Part shown: positions 53,923 to 63,977 of the stretch, one piece after another | How the letters are laid out: the number at the start of each line of letters is the position of its first letter | Numbering within the stretch: the stretch's first letter is position 1 | NCBI GenBank assembly: GCA_023258975.1 | Contig: JAHFRD010000010.1 | Coordinates: 1-64,000, forward strand | DNA: 64,000 bases | Origin: Hydrogenophilales bacterium | GTDB lineage: Bacteria; Pseudomonadota; Gammaproteobacteria; Burkholderiales; Thiobacillaceae | Direction: 5' to 3' | Translations under genes and position numbers: made by a program | The notes under the pieces: model-generated | What the model saw: the letters and a program-made list of their open reading frames with translations, nothing else | Databases searched by the model: none | What the model was told of the DNA's origin: nothing

Positions 53923-54312
53923 ATGGAACGGAGCCATGACTCCGCGGAACCGATGGACGCAGCTCGCATGAAAATTGGCGGCACGATTGAACAGCTGAGG
54001 GTGCGGCGAGGTTGGTCGCTGGACGAACTCGCGGAGCGGACGGGCATCACCAAATCCAGCCTTTCGCGTATGGAAAACGATAGCCAGTGGCCACGCCCCG
54101 AAACACTGGAAGCCCTGGCGGCGGCACTGGAAGTGAAGATTTACCAGCTGTTCGCCCTGGCCGACGCGGAACCACTCCCCACCGCGCCACCCTCATGGGT
54201 GCAGGACGAACAGGACATCGTCCACGCCTACCGGGCAATGGAGCCGGATGCGCGCAAGCAATACCGCGAGCTGGCCCGCATCCTGGCCGACAAGGGGCGG
54301 TCGGACTCGTAG
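53923..54312 (+). CDS. XRE-family HTH regulator
   Basis: About 129 residues from ATG 53923; ATG 53953 or 53968 are also possible. The frame is open further upstream, but that part crosses the operator-like region. The HTH is IEQLRVRRGWSLDELAERTGITKSSLSRMEND, and the second half has a short helical tail (YRAMEPDARKQYRELARIL). The stop codon lies within a hairpin repeat (54309-54342). Confidence 0.8.
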   Translation: MERSHDSAEPMDAARMKIGGTIEQLRVRRGWSLDELAERTGITKSSLSRMENDSQWPRPETLEALAAALEVKIYQLFALADAEPLPTAPPSWVQDEQDIVHAYRAMEPDARKQYRELARILADKGRSDS

Positions 54313-54342
54313 GAGGCTCCGCCCGCGAGCGGAGCCTCCTAC
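54309..54342. repeat. Palindrome GTAGGAGGCTCCGC
   Basis: Perfect 14-bp arms (54309-54322 and 54329-54342) with a six-base loop. It overlaps the stop codon of the HTH gene and lies ahead of the Gx-transporter gene. There is no T-run. Confidence 0.8.
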
Positions 54343-54374
54343 TGGACGTCCACGACCTCATTTACCATCGCGCC

Positions 54375-54896
54375 ATGCAACTCGAACTCCATGCCAGCGC
54401 CGAAGACCGCAGGGTGGCCGCTCTGGCGGCGGTGGCGATCGGTTTGACCCTGGCCGAAGCGGCGATTCCACTGCCAATTCCCGGCGTCAAGCCCGGCCTC
54501 GCCAATATCGTTACGCTGGTGGTGTTGTATCGCTACGGCTGGCGTACCGCCGCCTGGGTGGCGGGCCTGCGCATCGTCGCGGGGGCGTTGGCGCTGGGCC
54601 AGTTTCTGACGCCGGCTTTCGTGTTGAGCCTGTCTGGTGGAGTCGCCAGCCTGTTGCTGCTGGCCCTGGGGGCTCGTCTGCCGGCACGCTGGTTCGGCCC
54701 GATCAGCTTGTCCATGCTGGCCGCTTTCGCCCACATCGGCGCGCAGTTGCTGGTGGTGGATGCCTGGCTGCTGCCCGGGGCGAGCATCCTTGGCCTGATG
54801 CCGCTTTTCCTCACGGCGGCCTGGATCACCGGCCTGGTGAACGGCCTGGCGGCCGCGCGTCTGCTGGCGGGAGGGCGGCACCAGGGCGAAACGTAG
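54375..54896 (+). CDS. Gx transporter family protein (heptaprenyl diphosphate synthase component I-like)
   Basis: A 173-residue integral membrane protein with about five or six helices. The family block is AAIPLPIPGVKPGLANIVTLVVLYRYG, followed by RIVAGALALGQFLTPAFVLSLSGG. Despite the Pfam name it is probably a small-molecule transporter component. It commonly accompanies the NusG domain II protein, here at 52871-53233. Confidence 0.85.
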   Translation: MQLELHASAEDRRVAALAAVAIGLTLAEAAIPLPIPGVKPGLANIVTLVVLYRYGWRTAAWVAGLRIVAGALALGQFLTPAFVLSLSGGVASLLLLALGARLPARWFGPISLSMLAAFAHIGAQLLVVDAWLLPGASILGLMPLFLTAAWITGLVNGLAAARLLAGGRHQGET

Positions 54897-54928
54897 TTCG
54901 CCCAAGTGTTCCCCTCACAGCCCGGCGG

Positions 54929-55642
54929 TCACAGGTCGGCGGCCACCAGGCCCGTGCGGATGGCGTACCGGGTCAAACCGGCGACATCGTGGATATTGAG
55001 TCGCTGCATGAGTTGGGCGCGATGGCTTTCCACCGTCTTCACGCTGACATGCAACTGGGCGGCGATCTCGCGGGTGGCGTAACCACGCGCGATCAGGTGC
55101 AGGATTTCACGTTGACGCGGTGTCAGGCGATCATCCTGATGCGCCTTGGCGCCGGGTTCGTCGGTGTGCAGGAAATCCTCGATGACCCCCACCGCCTCGC
55201 GCAGGCTGGCCAGCACGGAACGGTGCTTCTGGCTGGCCTGGTTGAGCGATTCCAGCGCCTGCTTCTGGGTGCTGACATCGGTGCAATAGCCGACGAAACC
55301 AATGCACTTGCCCTTGTCGGATAACACCGGCTGCCCCATCTTCAACAACCAGCGATAGCGGCCATCACGGCGGCGCAGGCGGCATTCCAGCGTAAAAGGC
55401 GTGGCGCCGCGAATCGCCTCGGCCACCAGGCCATGCCAGGCGGTGGCGTCTTCCGGGTGCATCATGGACAGCCAGCCATCATCCAGGGCGTCTTCCAGCT
55501 TGCGCCCCGTGAACTCCAGCCAGGCACGATTGACATGACGGCAGCCGCCGTCGGGACCGGCCACCCATATCATGGCGGGCACCCAATCCAGGGCCCGTTT
55601 CATGTCGGGTGAAAATACCGCGCCGAGCGCGTCTATGTTCAT
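54929..55642 (-). CDS. PAS-LuxR transcriptional regulator
   Basis: A 237-residue regulator. ATG 55642 has GGAG nine bases upstream and is preferred over the in-frame TTG. The PAS/PAC sensor (about 15-130: PAMIWVAGPDGGCRHVNRAW, FVGYCTDVSTQKQALESL) is followed by a LuxR-type HTH (DRLTPRQREILHLIARGYAT, VSVKTVESHRAQLMQRL). No REC domain is present, so the PAS domain is the likely input. The divergent gene encodes a DUF2892 protein. Confidence 0.9.
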   Translation of the reverse strand: MNIDALGAVFSPDMKRALDWVPAMIWVAGPDGGCRHVNRAWLEFTGRKLEDALDDGWLSMMHPEDATAWHGLVAEAIRGATPFTLECRLRRRDGRYRWLLKMGQPVLSDKGKCIGFVGYCTDVSTQKQALESLNQASQKHRSVLASLREAVGVIEDFLHTDEPGAKAHQDDRLTPRQREILHLIARGYATREIAAQLHVSVKTVESHRAQLMQRLNIHDVAGLTRYAIRTGLVAADL

Positions 55643-55907
55643 ATTTGAAAGCTCCAACGTAAAACAGCTGTAAAGCCGTTCCTCCCTGTTGCAGAATTTC
55701 TTATTCCTATAGCTTAAGTACTAGCCATGTAACGATAAATCAGGAAAAACCTGAAATTCTTAATGCATCGCACCATGTTCGATGGCATTTAGCCTTGCAG
55801 GTTCCTCATTATCGTTCGTGTAACCAAAGTCACTGAGTGGGATGGCGTCGTCACCTACTCTGCCGCCACTCCCAAACGGAGCCCTTTACCTTGATTGGAG
55901 GATCGTC
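55643..55907. promoter_or_regulatory. AT-rich divergent control region
   Basis: A 265-base gap between the PAS-LuxR gene and the DUF2892 gene, AT-richer than its surroundings. It contains a short inverted repeat, TCAGGAAAAACCTGA, at about 55740-55754, a candidate regulator site. No small gene was found in it. Confidence 0.5.
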
Positions 55908-56099
55908 ATGAAAGCGAATGTTGGTGGTATCGACCGTATATTGCGCATCGCCGTGGGCCTGGCCCTCATCGTCTGGGTGGCCGCCCTGAATGGCCCGATC
56001 TGGGCGTGGATCGGCGTGGTGCCCCTGGCCACCGGCCTGTTCAAGTTCTGCCCGTTCTACCCGCTGCTCGGCATGAATACTTGTCCGATGGACAAATGA
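55908..56099 (+). CDS. DUF2892 (YgaP-like) inner membrane protein
   Basis: A 63-residue protein with two membrane segments. It has the family opening MKANVGGIDRILRIAVGLAL and the end block CPFYPLLGMNTCPMDK. GGAGG lies six bases before ATG 55908. YgaP relatives are often tied to sulfur chemistry; here it stands alone. A terminator follows. Confidence 0.92.
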   Translation: MKANVGGIDRILRIAVGLALIVWVAALNGPIWAWIGVVPLATGLFKFCPFYPLLGMNTCPMDK

Positions 56100-56112
56100 T
56101 TTTCTGACCGCG

Positions 56113-56144
56113 ATAAAAAGCGCCCCAATTTGGGGCGCTTTTTA
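56113..56144. terminator. Bidirectional intrinsic terminator
   Basis: Stem AAAAAGCGCCCCAA / TTGGGGCGCTTTTT with flanking A and T runs between two convergent genes. It overlaps the last codon of ilvA. Confidence 0.92.
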
Positions 56145-57650
56145 TTTCAGGAACAGGCTATACGCCGGATTGCGCGATTCATTCCAATAACGATAGCCCA
56201 AGCCATCCAGGAATTCCTGAAGTTCTTCCCGCTGCGTCGGCGGCACCTGAATGCCGACCAGCACCCGGCCGTAATCCGCGCCGTGGTTGCGGTAATGGAA
56301 CAAACTGATATTCCAGGCATGGCTCATGCTGTTCAGGAATTTCATCAAGGCGCCGGGGCGTTCCGGGAACTCAAAACGGTAGAGCACTTCATTTTCCGCC
56401 TGCGGGGCGCGCCCGCCGACCAGATGGCGGATGTGCAACTTGGCCATTTCATTGTCGGAAAGATCCAGCACCGGCAAATCATGCTTCTCCAGCGTCCGCA
56501 GCAGTTTGTCCACCTCGGCACGGTCATGCACCTGAACACCGACGAAGATGTGCGCCACCTTGACGTCGGCGTAGCGATAGTTGAATTCGGTGATGGCGCG
56601 CGCGCCCAGCAGGGAACAGAACGTTTTGAAGCTGCCGGGGGTTTCCGGAATCGTCACGGCCAGCACGGCCTCGCGTTTTTCGCCCAGTTCGGCGCGCTCG
56701 GCGACGAAGCGCAGGCGGTCGAAGTTCATGTTGGCGCCGCTGGCGATGGCAATAAGGTGTTTGTTCTTCGCCTTCTCGCGCGCGGCCCAGAACTTGGCGC
56801 CGGCCACGCCCAGCGCGCCGGCGGGTTCGAGTATCGAGCGGGTGTCCTCGAACACGTCCTTGATGGCGGCACAGATGGCGTCGTTGCTCACCCGGATGAT
56901 TTCATCGACGTATTCGCGGCAAAGGCGGAAGGTTTCCTCGCCCACCTGTTTCACCGCGACGCCATCGGCGAACAGGCCGACCTGGGGCAGGACGATGCGC
57001 TCTTTCTTGCACAGGCTGCGCGCCATCGCATCGGCGTCTTCCGGCTCGACGCCGATGATCTTGATCTCCGGCTTGAGGCGCTTGAGGTAGGCGGCGATGC
57101 CGGCGATCAGGCCGCCGCCGCCCACCGGAACGAATACCGCGTCGATCGGCGCGCGCGCCTGGCGCAACAGTTCCATGCCGATGGTGCCCTGGCCCGCGAT
57201 CACCTCCGGATCGTCGTAGGGATGCACGAACACCTTCTTCTCACGCTTGGCGATTTCCTTGGCGTGGTGATAGGCATCGTCATAAGAATCGCCGCGCAGC
57301 ACGACCTTCGCGCCGCGCTTGGCCACCGCGTCCACCTTGATCGCCGGGGTGGTGGCGGGCATCACGATGGTGGCCTCGCAACCCAGAACCTGCGCGGAAA
57401 GCGCCACGCCCTGCGCATGGTTGCCGGCGGAAGCGGCCACCACGCCGCGCTTCAACTGCGCTTTGGTGAGGCCGGACATCTTGTTGTAAGCGCCGCGCAA
57501 CTTGAAGGAAAACACCGGCTGCATGTCCTCGCGCTTCAACAACACGGTGTTGCCGATGCGGCGCGAAAGGTTCGCGGCTTCCTCTAAGGGAGATTCAATG
57601 GCGACGTCGTAGACGCGGGCGAGCAGGATACGCTCCAGATAATCGGTCAT
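56142..57650 (-). CDS. ilvA: Threonine ammonia-lyase, biosynthetic
   Basis: A 502-residue PLP enzyme converting threonine to 2-oxobutanoate for isoleucine. PLP lysine in VFSFKLRGAYNKM, AASAGNHAQGVA, and the glycine loop PVGGGGLIAGIAAY. Two ACT-like regulatory domains follow (from about residue 325), including VLAVTIPETPGSFKTFCSLL and RFEFPERPGALMKFLNSM, so isoleucine/valine control is expected. The start is at ATG 57650; the open frame continues upstream but is antisense to rpiA. Confidence 0.96.
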   Translation of the reverse strand: MTDYLERILLARVYDVAIESPLEEAANLSRRIGNTVLLKREDMQPVFSFKLRGAYNKMSGLTKAQLKRGVVAASAGNHAQGVALSAQVLGCEATIVMPATTPAIKVDAVAKRGAKVVLRGDSYDDAYHHAKEIAKREKKVFVHPYDDPEVIAGQGTIGMELLRQARAPIDAVFVPVGGGGLIAGIAAYLKRLKPEIKIIGVEPEDADAMARSLCKKERIVLPQVGLFADGVAVKQVGEETFRLCREYVDEIIRVSNDAICAAIKDVFEDTRSILEPAGALGVAGAKFWAAREKAKNKHLIAIASGANMNFDRLRFVAERAELGEKREAVLAVTIPETPGSFKTFCSLLGARAITEFNYRYADVKVAHIFVGVQVHDRAEVDKLLRTLEKHDLPVLDLSDNEMAKLHIRHLVGGRAPQAENEVLYRFEFPERPGALMKFLNSMSHAWNISLFHYRNHGADYGRVLVGIQVPPTQREELQEFLDGLGYRYWNESRNPAYSLFLK

Positions 57651-57656
57651 CACGGT

Positions 57657-57685
57657 TTGAACAGGGGAGAGAAGGCCGCTATTCT
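57657..57685 (+). promoter_or_regulatory. Possible sigma-70 promoter of rpiA
   Basis: TTGAAC, 17 bases, TATTCT: four of six in each box with ideal spacing, in the short divergent gap between ilvA and rpiA. Confidence 0.4.
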
Positions 57686-57731
57686 CGCGGCTTGCCCGTA
57701 AACGACAAAGCCTAATAGGACAAAGAGCACC

Positions 57732-58391
57732 ATGATGACCCAGGACGAAATGAAACAAGCCACAGCCCGCGCCGCCATCGAACACGTTCCCGCCGGCATC
57801 ATCGGCGTCGGCACCGGCTCCACCGCCAATTTCTTCATCGACGAACTCGCCCACATCAAGGGCAGGATCGACGCCGCCGTGGCCTCCAGCGTGGCCACCG
57901 CCGAGCGCCTGAAGAAACACGGCATCCGCGTGATCGACCTGAACGAGGCCGGTGAGATGGAGGTCTACGTCGACGGCGCCGACGAAATCACCCACCACAT
58001 GGCCATGATCAAGGGCGGTGGTGGTGCGCTGACGCGCGAGAAGATCGTCGCCGCCTGCGCCAAGAAATTCGTCTGCATCATCGACCAGAGCAAGCTGGTG
58101 GACGTGATGGGCACCTTCCCGCTGCCGGTGGAAGTGATTCCGATGGCGCGTTCCTACGTGGCCCGGAGTCTTGTCAAACTCGGCGGGAATCCTGTGCTGC
58201 GCCAGGGCTTCACCACCGACAACGGCAACGTCATCCTCGACGTGCACGGCATGAGCATCCTCGACCCGGTGGCGCTGGAAAGTGAAATCAACCAGCTCGT
58301 CGGCGTCGTCACCGTCGGCCTGTTCGCCCGCCGCGGCGCCGATGTCTGCCTGATGGGCACGCAGGAAGGGGTGAAGACCTTTACCCGGTAA
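57732..58391 (+). CDS. rpiA: Ribose-5-phosphate isomerase A
   Basis: A 219-residue enzyme interconverting ribose 5-phosphate and ribulose 5-phosphate. Motifs: [38 protein letters not shown] 57732 or 57735 may be used. The stop overlaps the start of the Uma2 gene. Confidence 0.97.
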   Translation: MMTQDEMKQATARAAIEHVPAGIIGVGTGSTANFFIDELAHIKGRIDAAVASSVATAERLKKHGIRVIDLNEAGEMEVYVDGADEITHHMAMIKGGGGALTREKIVAACAKKFVCIIDQSKLVDVMGTFPLPVEVIPMARSYVARSLVKLGGNPVLRQGFTTDNGNVILDVHGMSILDPVALESEINQLVGVVTVGLFARRGADVCLMGTQEGVKTFTR

Positions 58392-58978
58392 TGGAGATCG
58401 ACATGGGCATGGCGTTGAAACATGAATCGCTGAGTGAAGCCGAATACCTCGAAAGCGAGGAATTCGCCCCGCGCAAGCGCGAATATGTGGCGGGCGAGAG
58501 CTACGCGATGGTGGGCGCGAGTGCCCGGCATAACCGGATTTCGCTCAATGTGGCCACTCGATTGGACACCGCCACGCGCGGCACCTTCTGCGAAGCCTTC
58601 ATGGCCGACATGAAGGTAAAAGTGGAGGCCTATCAGGCCTTCTACTACCCGGATGTGATGCTTGGCTGTCCCAAGGACGACGACCACCCGCTCTACCGCA
58701 CCGCTCCCTGTCTCATCGTCGAGGTGCTCTCCCCTTCCACCGCCAGCATCGACGAGCGCGAGAAATGGCTGCACTACCGCGCCATTCCCAGCCTGCGCTA
58801 CTACCTGCTGATCGATTCCGAGAAACGCCACGCCCGCGTCTTCATCCGCGAGGGTGACAACGGCAGCGAGGGTTGGCTGGAACAGACGCTGGACGAGGAA
58901 GACATCGTGGCGCTGGTCTGCGGCCCGGTTCGCGCCTCGCTTTGCCTCGACGACCTCTACGAACGCACCGGGTTGTAG
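58391..58978 (+). CDS. Uma2-family (DUF820) endonuclease-like protein
   Basis: A 195-residue PD-(D/E)XK-fold protein of the Uma2 family. The fold residues are in AFYYPDVMLGC, LIVEVLSPSTASID and YYLLIDSEKRHARVF. The substrate is unknown; such genes are common accessory genes and some are transposon-associated. It overlaps the rpiA stop by one base. Confidence 0.88.
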   Translation: MEIDMGMALKHESLSEAEYLESEEFAPRKREYVAGESYAMVGASARHNRISLNVATRLDTATRGTFCEAFMADMKVKVEAYQAFYYPDVMLGCPKDDDHPLYRTAPCLIVEVLSPSTASIDEREKWLHYRAIPSLRYYLLIDSEKRHARVFIREGDNGSEGWLEQTLDEEDIVALVCGPVRASLCLDDLYERTGL

Positions 58979-59009
58979 CCCACCGGATTGCAGCCTATTT
59001 TTCGACCGA

Positions 59010-60914
59010 TCAGGATGCTCGGCCGAGCGCCCGCTCGATGAAGTGGCGCGGCACACGGGTACGCGGAACGCGTTGCGAGAACCAGTTGCGGACATCCTCA
59101 TCGAGGCCGATGCCGTGCATGTAGTTGTACAGCGCCTTGTTCAGCGCGATGCCGAGGGCATCGTGGTCCACCCCGGCCGGATCAAGGAAAGCGACATCGT
59201 TGCGGGCGAAGAAAACGGCGGACGGCGGTTGCGGCCGGGGTTGCAACTGAATGCCGAACCGTTCCGGGTGCTTGCCGACGGGGGAGTGCGCCGTGCAAAC
59301 GAAGCGGTGGAAAAACCCGGACTGGATGCATCCCGCCGCGAACAATTGCCGCACGTATTCCAGCGCGTCCACCGTGTCCTGCACGGTCTGCGTCGGGAAG
59401 CCGTACATCAGATAGGCGTGAACCAGGATGCCGGCGTCGGTGAAGGCGCGCGTCACCCGCGCGACCTGATCGACCGACACGCCTTTTTGCATGAGCTGGA
59501 GCAGGCGGTCGGAGGCGACTTCCAGGCCACCGGAGACGGCGATACAACCGCTATCCGCCAGTTGCCGACACAACTCCGGCGTGAACGATTTTTCGAAGCG
59601 GATGTTGCCCCACCAGGAAATCGCGCGATTGCGTTGCCGCAATTCCTCGGCCAGTGCCTTGAGCGCCTTCGGCGGCGCCGCTTCATCGACGAAGTGGAAG
59701 CCGCTCTGCCCGGTCTCGGCGATGATGGTTTCGATGCGATCCACCAGGGTCGCGGCGGCGACGCCGTCGTAGCGCGAGATGTAATCCAGCGTGACATCGC
59801 AGAAGGTGCACTTCTTCCAGTAACAGCCGTGCGCCACGGTCAACTTGTTCCAGCGTCCGTCCGACCAGAGCCGGTGCATGGGATTGAGCATGTCCAGGAT
59901 CGAGAGATAGCGATCCAGGGGCAGGCCATCCCAGGTGGGCGTGCCGACTTCGGCGAAGGGGATGTCGGGCTCGCCGGCGTCGATATAGTGAACCCCGTCG
60001 CCGGTGCGCACGAACGTCCGTGCCAGGCGACCCCGCTCCCGCTCACCACGCAGGTGTTCGAGCAAAGCCAGGAGCGGGCGTTCGCCATCGTCCAGAGTGA
60101 CGTAGTCAAAATAATCGAACACCCGGGGCTCGGAGAGTTCGCGCAACTCCGTATTGACGAAACCGCCGCCGAGCACGGTGACGATGGCGGGGTTGCTTAG
60201 TTTGATCGCCTGGGCGATGCGAAACGCCGCGTAGACATTGCCGGGAAAGGGCGCCGACACCAGAACGAGGCCCGGCGCGTGCCGCGCCAAGGCATCCAGG
60301 GCCAGTTCGCGCAGAGTCCGGTCGACCAGATTGAGTGGCGCGGCGAGCGCCTCGGCCAGGGGGTCGAAGGTGGGCTGGCTTTGCGCCAGGGATTCGGCAT
60401 AGCGCACGAATTCAAAACGCGGATCGACGGCCTCGCGCAACACGTCGGCGACATCGTTCAGATACAGGGTGGCGAAATGGCGGGCGCGATCCTGCACCCC
60501 GAGGATGCCGAATGCCCAGGCCAGCGGGTCGCCGCCATCGTCATCGACGTAGGCGTCAAGAGAGTCGAAACGCGGCCCTTCCGGCAGGAAATTCCGCCCG
60601 GCGATGCGATGCCCGATGCTGGGGTCGCGCCCCTGCAGAAATGCGACCGCGGGCGTGATCGTGGCGAGGTAGCGGTCGAACTTCTCGGTAAAGGCGTTGA
60701 GCTTCGGCGTGCGTTTATTCCTCGGCAACGCTTCGATGTACTCACGGATGGCCGACAGCCCCGCTGGTGAAAACAGCCGCAACACCAGGGCCAGGGCGAG
60801 ATCTTCCTGCACCGCGTCAACGCCGCGCGAGCGCAGGAAACCGGTCAGGTACGCCGTCGAGGGGTACGGTGTGTTGAGTTGGGTCATCGGCGGGATGACG
60901 GATAAAACACGCAT
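59010..60914 (-). CDS. B12-binding-type radical SAM protein
   Basis: A 634-residue protein. The N-terminal 300 residues resemble a cobalamin-binding fold (APFPGNVYAAFRIAQAIK, TVLGGGFVNTELRE). The radical SAM domain has the cluster motif GCYWKKCTFCDVTLDY, i.e. C-x4-C-x2-C, and GGLEVASDRLL. The substrate is unknown; neighbours give no pathway. It is transcribed in the same direction as the periplasmic ligase. Confidence 0.88.
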   Translation of the reverse strand: MRVLSVIPPMTQLNTPYPSTAYLTGFLRSRGVDAVQEDLALALVLRLFSPAGLSAIREYIEALPRNKRTPKLNAFTEKFDRYLATITPAVAFLQGRDPSIGHRIAGRNFLPEGPRFDSLDAYVDDDGGDPLAWAFGILGVQDRARHFATLYLNDVADVLREAVDPRFEFVRYAESLAQSQPTFDPLAEALAAPLNLVDRTLRELALDALARHAPGLVLVSAPFPGNVYAAFRIAQAIKLSNPAIVTVLGGGFVNTELRELSEPRVFDYFDYVTLDDGERPLLALLEHLRGERERGRLARTFVRTGDGVHYIDAGEPDIPFAEVGTPTWDGLPLDRYLSILDMLNPMHRLWSDGRWNKLTVAHGCYWKKCTFCDVTLDYISRYDGVAAATLVDRIETIIAETGQSGFHFVDEAAPPKALKALAEELRQRNRAISWWGNIRFEKSFTPELCRQLADSGCIAVSGGLEVASDRLLQLMQKGVSVDQVARVTRAFTDAGILVHAYLMYGFPTQTVQDTVDALEYVRQLFAAGCIQSGFFHRFVCTAHSPVGKHPERFGIQLQPRPQPPSAVFFARNDVAFLDPAGVDHDALGIALNKALYNYMHGIGLDEDVRNWFSQRVPRTRVPRHFIERALGRAS

Positions 60915-60943
60915 GGGCTGGCGGTTGGGGTTGGGAGATGCGT

Positions 60944-61792
60944 TCAGAACGTCTCGCGCACGCGCAGGAACGTGGCGAAACGTGGCAGGCCGTTTGCCGT
61001 CCGGCCGCGATGGCGATAGGTGATGGTGGCGCCCACGGCCGGCGGGTCGGCACGCTGGGCATCGCTGAAACCACTACCGATGCGAATGCGCCGGCCATCC
61101 GGCAATTCCACCCGCAGCGCACCCAGCTTGCCGGCGTATTTGCCGTTGCCCGGCAGATGCGCGACGACCACCGCTTCGGCGTCGTCCCAGGGTTTCAACT
61201 TGAGCAGGTCGTCGCTACGGCCAGCGCGGTAGGCGGCATCCGCGCGATGCAGCATGAGCCCCTCGCCACCGCCCTTCACCACTTCATCGAACTTCTGTAT
61301 CAACACCCGTTGATCGGCGACGCGGAACTGTTCCACCGCACGCAACCAGGGCAGCGCGGCCTCGGCGATGATGCCGCGCATCGCGGCGACGCGTTCGCTG
61401 AAGTCCCCCTCCGCCCCCGGCAGTTCAAACAGCATGTAGCGCACCTCGCGCCATTCAGCGTCGTCCGGGGCCGCCTTGCGAACGATGCCGGCGAGGCGCT
61501 CGAACCGGCCACGCCCAAGCCACAACTCGCCGTCCAGCGCCCGCGCCGGGAAACCCCGGGTGAACCAGGGCGGCGCGGCAATCAGGCGGCCGCTACGGAA
61601 GCGAAATTGCGCGCCATCCCACACGGCGCGCACGCCATCCAGCTTTTCGCTGACCCAATAAGGGGCGGGGTCGATACCGGCGCGGTAACTCTCGGCATGC
61701 GCCAGGCCGGGCAATTCGGCCGCCGGCGCCGATGGAAGCAGCGACAACCAGGCGATGAAGAGGCTAACCGCCCAGGTGTTCGTCAAGCGCAT
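60944..61792 (-). CDS. Periplasmic ATP-dependent DNA ligase (Lig E type)
   Basis: A 282-residue minimal ligase. It has a signal peptide ([20 protein letters not shown]) and the adenylation motif KLDGVR in [36 protein letters not shown] and [17 protein letters not shown] are also present, followed by an OB fold. Lig E enzymes are exported and suspected to act on extracellular or incoming DNA. AGGAAA precedes the ATG. Its start overlaps the end of yacG. Confidence 0.93.
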   Translation of the reverse strand: MRLTNTWAVSLFIAWLSLLPSAPAAELPGLAHAESYRAGIDPAPYWVSEKLDGVRAVWDGAQFRFRSGRLIAAPPWFTRGFPARALDGELWLGRGRFERLAGIVRKAAPDDAEWREVRYMLFELPGAEGDFSERVAAMRGIIAEAALPWLRAVEQFRVADQRVLIQKFDEVVKGGGEGLMLHRADAAYRAGRSDDLLKLKPWDDAEAVVVAHLPGNGKYAGKLGALRVELPDGRRIRIGSGFSDAQRADPPAVGATITYRHRGRTANGLPRFATFLRVRETF

Positions 61793-61952
61793 CGGTTTCC
61801 TCGACGGGCAGCTTGAATTTCTCGTCCGCCCATTGGCCCAGGTCGATCATCTTGCAGCGTTCGCAGCAGAAAGGCCGCCAGGCATTTTCCGCGCGCCATT
61901 CCACGAGCTTGCCGCAGGTCGGGCAGGCCACCTTCATGTATTTCTCCGGCAT
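61764..61952 (-). CDS. yacG: DNA gyrase inhibitor YacG
   Basis: A 62-residue zinc protein that binds GyrB in E. coli. The Cys4 site is CPTC ... CCERC, followed by [18 protein letters not shown] 61952 is chosen (GGAG seven bases upstream) over an in-frame TTG. It overlaps the ligase start by 29 bases. Confidence 0.92.
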   Translation of the reverse strand: MPEKYMKVACPTCGKLVEWRAENAWRPFCCERCKMIDLGQWADEKFKLPVEETDALDEHLGG

Positions 61953-61967
61953 CGGCGTCTCCAAACG

Positions 61968-61992
61968 AAAAAGGCGGCTTGCGCCGCCTTTT
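61968..61992 (-). terminator. Terminator of erpA
   Basis: Stem GGCGGC-TTGC-GCCGCC with flanking A5 and T4, so on the minus strand it ends in a T-run. It lies just after the erpA stop and before yacG. Confidence 0.85.
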
Positions 61993-62007
61993 CAAGTCAA
62001 GGTCGTA

Positions 62008-62355
62008 TCAGGTCGAGAAGGAAGAACCACAGCCGCAGGTGGAGGTGGCAGTCGGGTTCTTGATGACGAACTGCGCGCCTTCCAGTCCTTCGGTGTAATC
62101 GACCTCGGCGCCCATCATGTACTGCATGCTCATCGGATCGACCAGCAGGGTGACACCGTTCTTTTCCATGATCATGTCGTCTTCGTTGGTCACTTCATCG
62201 AAGGTGAAACCGTACTGGAAGCCGGAACAGCCGCCGCCGGTGACGAATACACGCAGTTTCAGGTCGGGATTGCCTTCTTCCTCGATCAGCGCCTTCACCT
62301 TGTTGGCGGCGCTGTCGGTGAAATTGAAGGGACTCATTTCGGTCGCGGCATTCAT
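62008..62355 (-). CDS. erpA: Iron-sulfur cluster insertion protein ErpA
   Basis: A 115-residue A-type carrier passing Fe-S clusters to target proteins. The three cysteines are in [13 protein letters not shown] and [12 protein letters not shown] precedes the ATG. ErpA-type carriers serve enzymes such as IspH and HemW-type proteins, both encoded in this window. Confidence 0.95.
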   Translation of the reverse strand: MNAATEMSPFNFTDSAANKVKALIEEEGNPDLKLRVFVTGGGCSGFQYGFTFDEVTNEDDMIMEKNGVTLLVDPMSMQYMMGAEVDYTEGLEGAQFVIKNPTATSTCGCGSSFST

Positions 62356-62451
62356 TCGCGATACTCCTATGTCAGGTCTAAGTGCGGGGCATTATTGGCG
62401 CCGGGGCGGCGCCCGTCAACCACGGGCTAACTGGGGTTTCCTCCGGAAAAA

Positions 62452-63504
<1,053 letters not shown>

Positions 63505-63533
63505 GGGTTGACTCCTTAAAAGAGGTGCAAACG

Positions 63534-63558
63534 AAAAAGCCGCCCTCGGGCGGCCTTC
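63534..63558 (-). terminator. Terminator of the rplM-rpsI operon
   Basis: Stem GCCGCCC-TC-GGGCGGC preceded by A5, giving a T-run on the minus strand, 19 bases after the rpsI stop. Confidence 0.85.
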
Positions 63559-63576
63559 TCGAATATCCAAAGCGAA

Positions 63577-63969
63577 TTAACGCTTGGAGAACTGCTTGCG
63601 GCGACGCGCCTTGTGGAAGCCGACTTTCTTGCGTTCCACTTCGCGTGCATCGCGGGTGACCAGACCGGCCTTCTTCAGCGCGCTTTTCAGCTCCGCGTCG
63701 TATTCAATCAGGGCGCGGGTGATGCCGTGGCGAACCGCGCCGGCCTGGCCGGTTTCACCGCCGCCGTTGACGTTCACCATGATGTCGAAGGTCGCGGTGC
63801 GCTCGGTCAGCACCAGGGGCTGACGCACGATCATGCGGCCGGTTTCACGGGCGAAATACAGGTCGACGGGCTTGCCGTTGACGACGATGTTGCCGGAGCC
63901 CGACTTGATGAACACGCGAGCTACGGAGCTCTTGCGGCGGCCGGTGCCGTAGTAATAGTTACCGATCAT
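63577..63969 (-). CDS. rpsI: 30S ribosomal protein S9
   Basis: A 130-residue ribosomal protein. Recognised from [39 protein letters not shown] and the basic end [16 protein letters not shown]. The ribosome binding site GAGG lies partly over the stop of rplM. Confidence 0.98.
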   Translation of the reverse strand: MIGNYYYGTGRRKSSVARVFIKSGSGNIVVNGKPVDLYFARETGRMIVRQPLVLTERTATFDIMVNVNGGGETGQAGAVRHGITRALIEYDAELKSALKKAGLVTRDAREVERKKVGFHKARRRKQFSKR

Positions 63970-63977
63970 TCGAGACC

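Noticed and set aside
54309-54342. Hairpin as intrinsic terminator of the HTH gene
   Set aside because: Perfect stem but no T-run on either side; it fits the repeat families of the window better. The same reasoning applies to 12933-12956 at the end of lspA.
57651-58247. N-terminal extension of ilvA
   Set aside because: It is antisense to rpiA. The IlvA fold starts at MTDYLERILLARVYDV.
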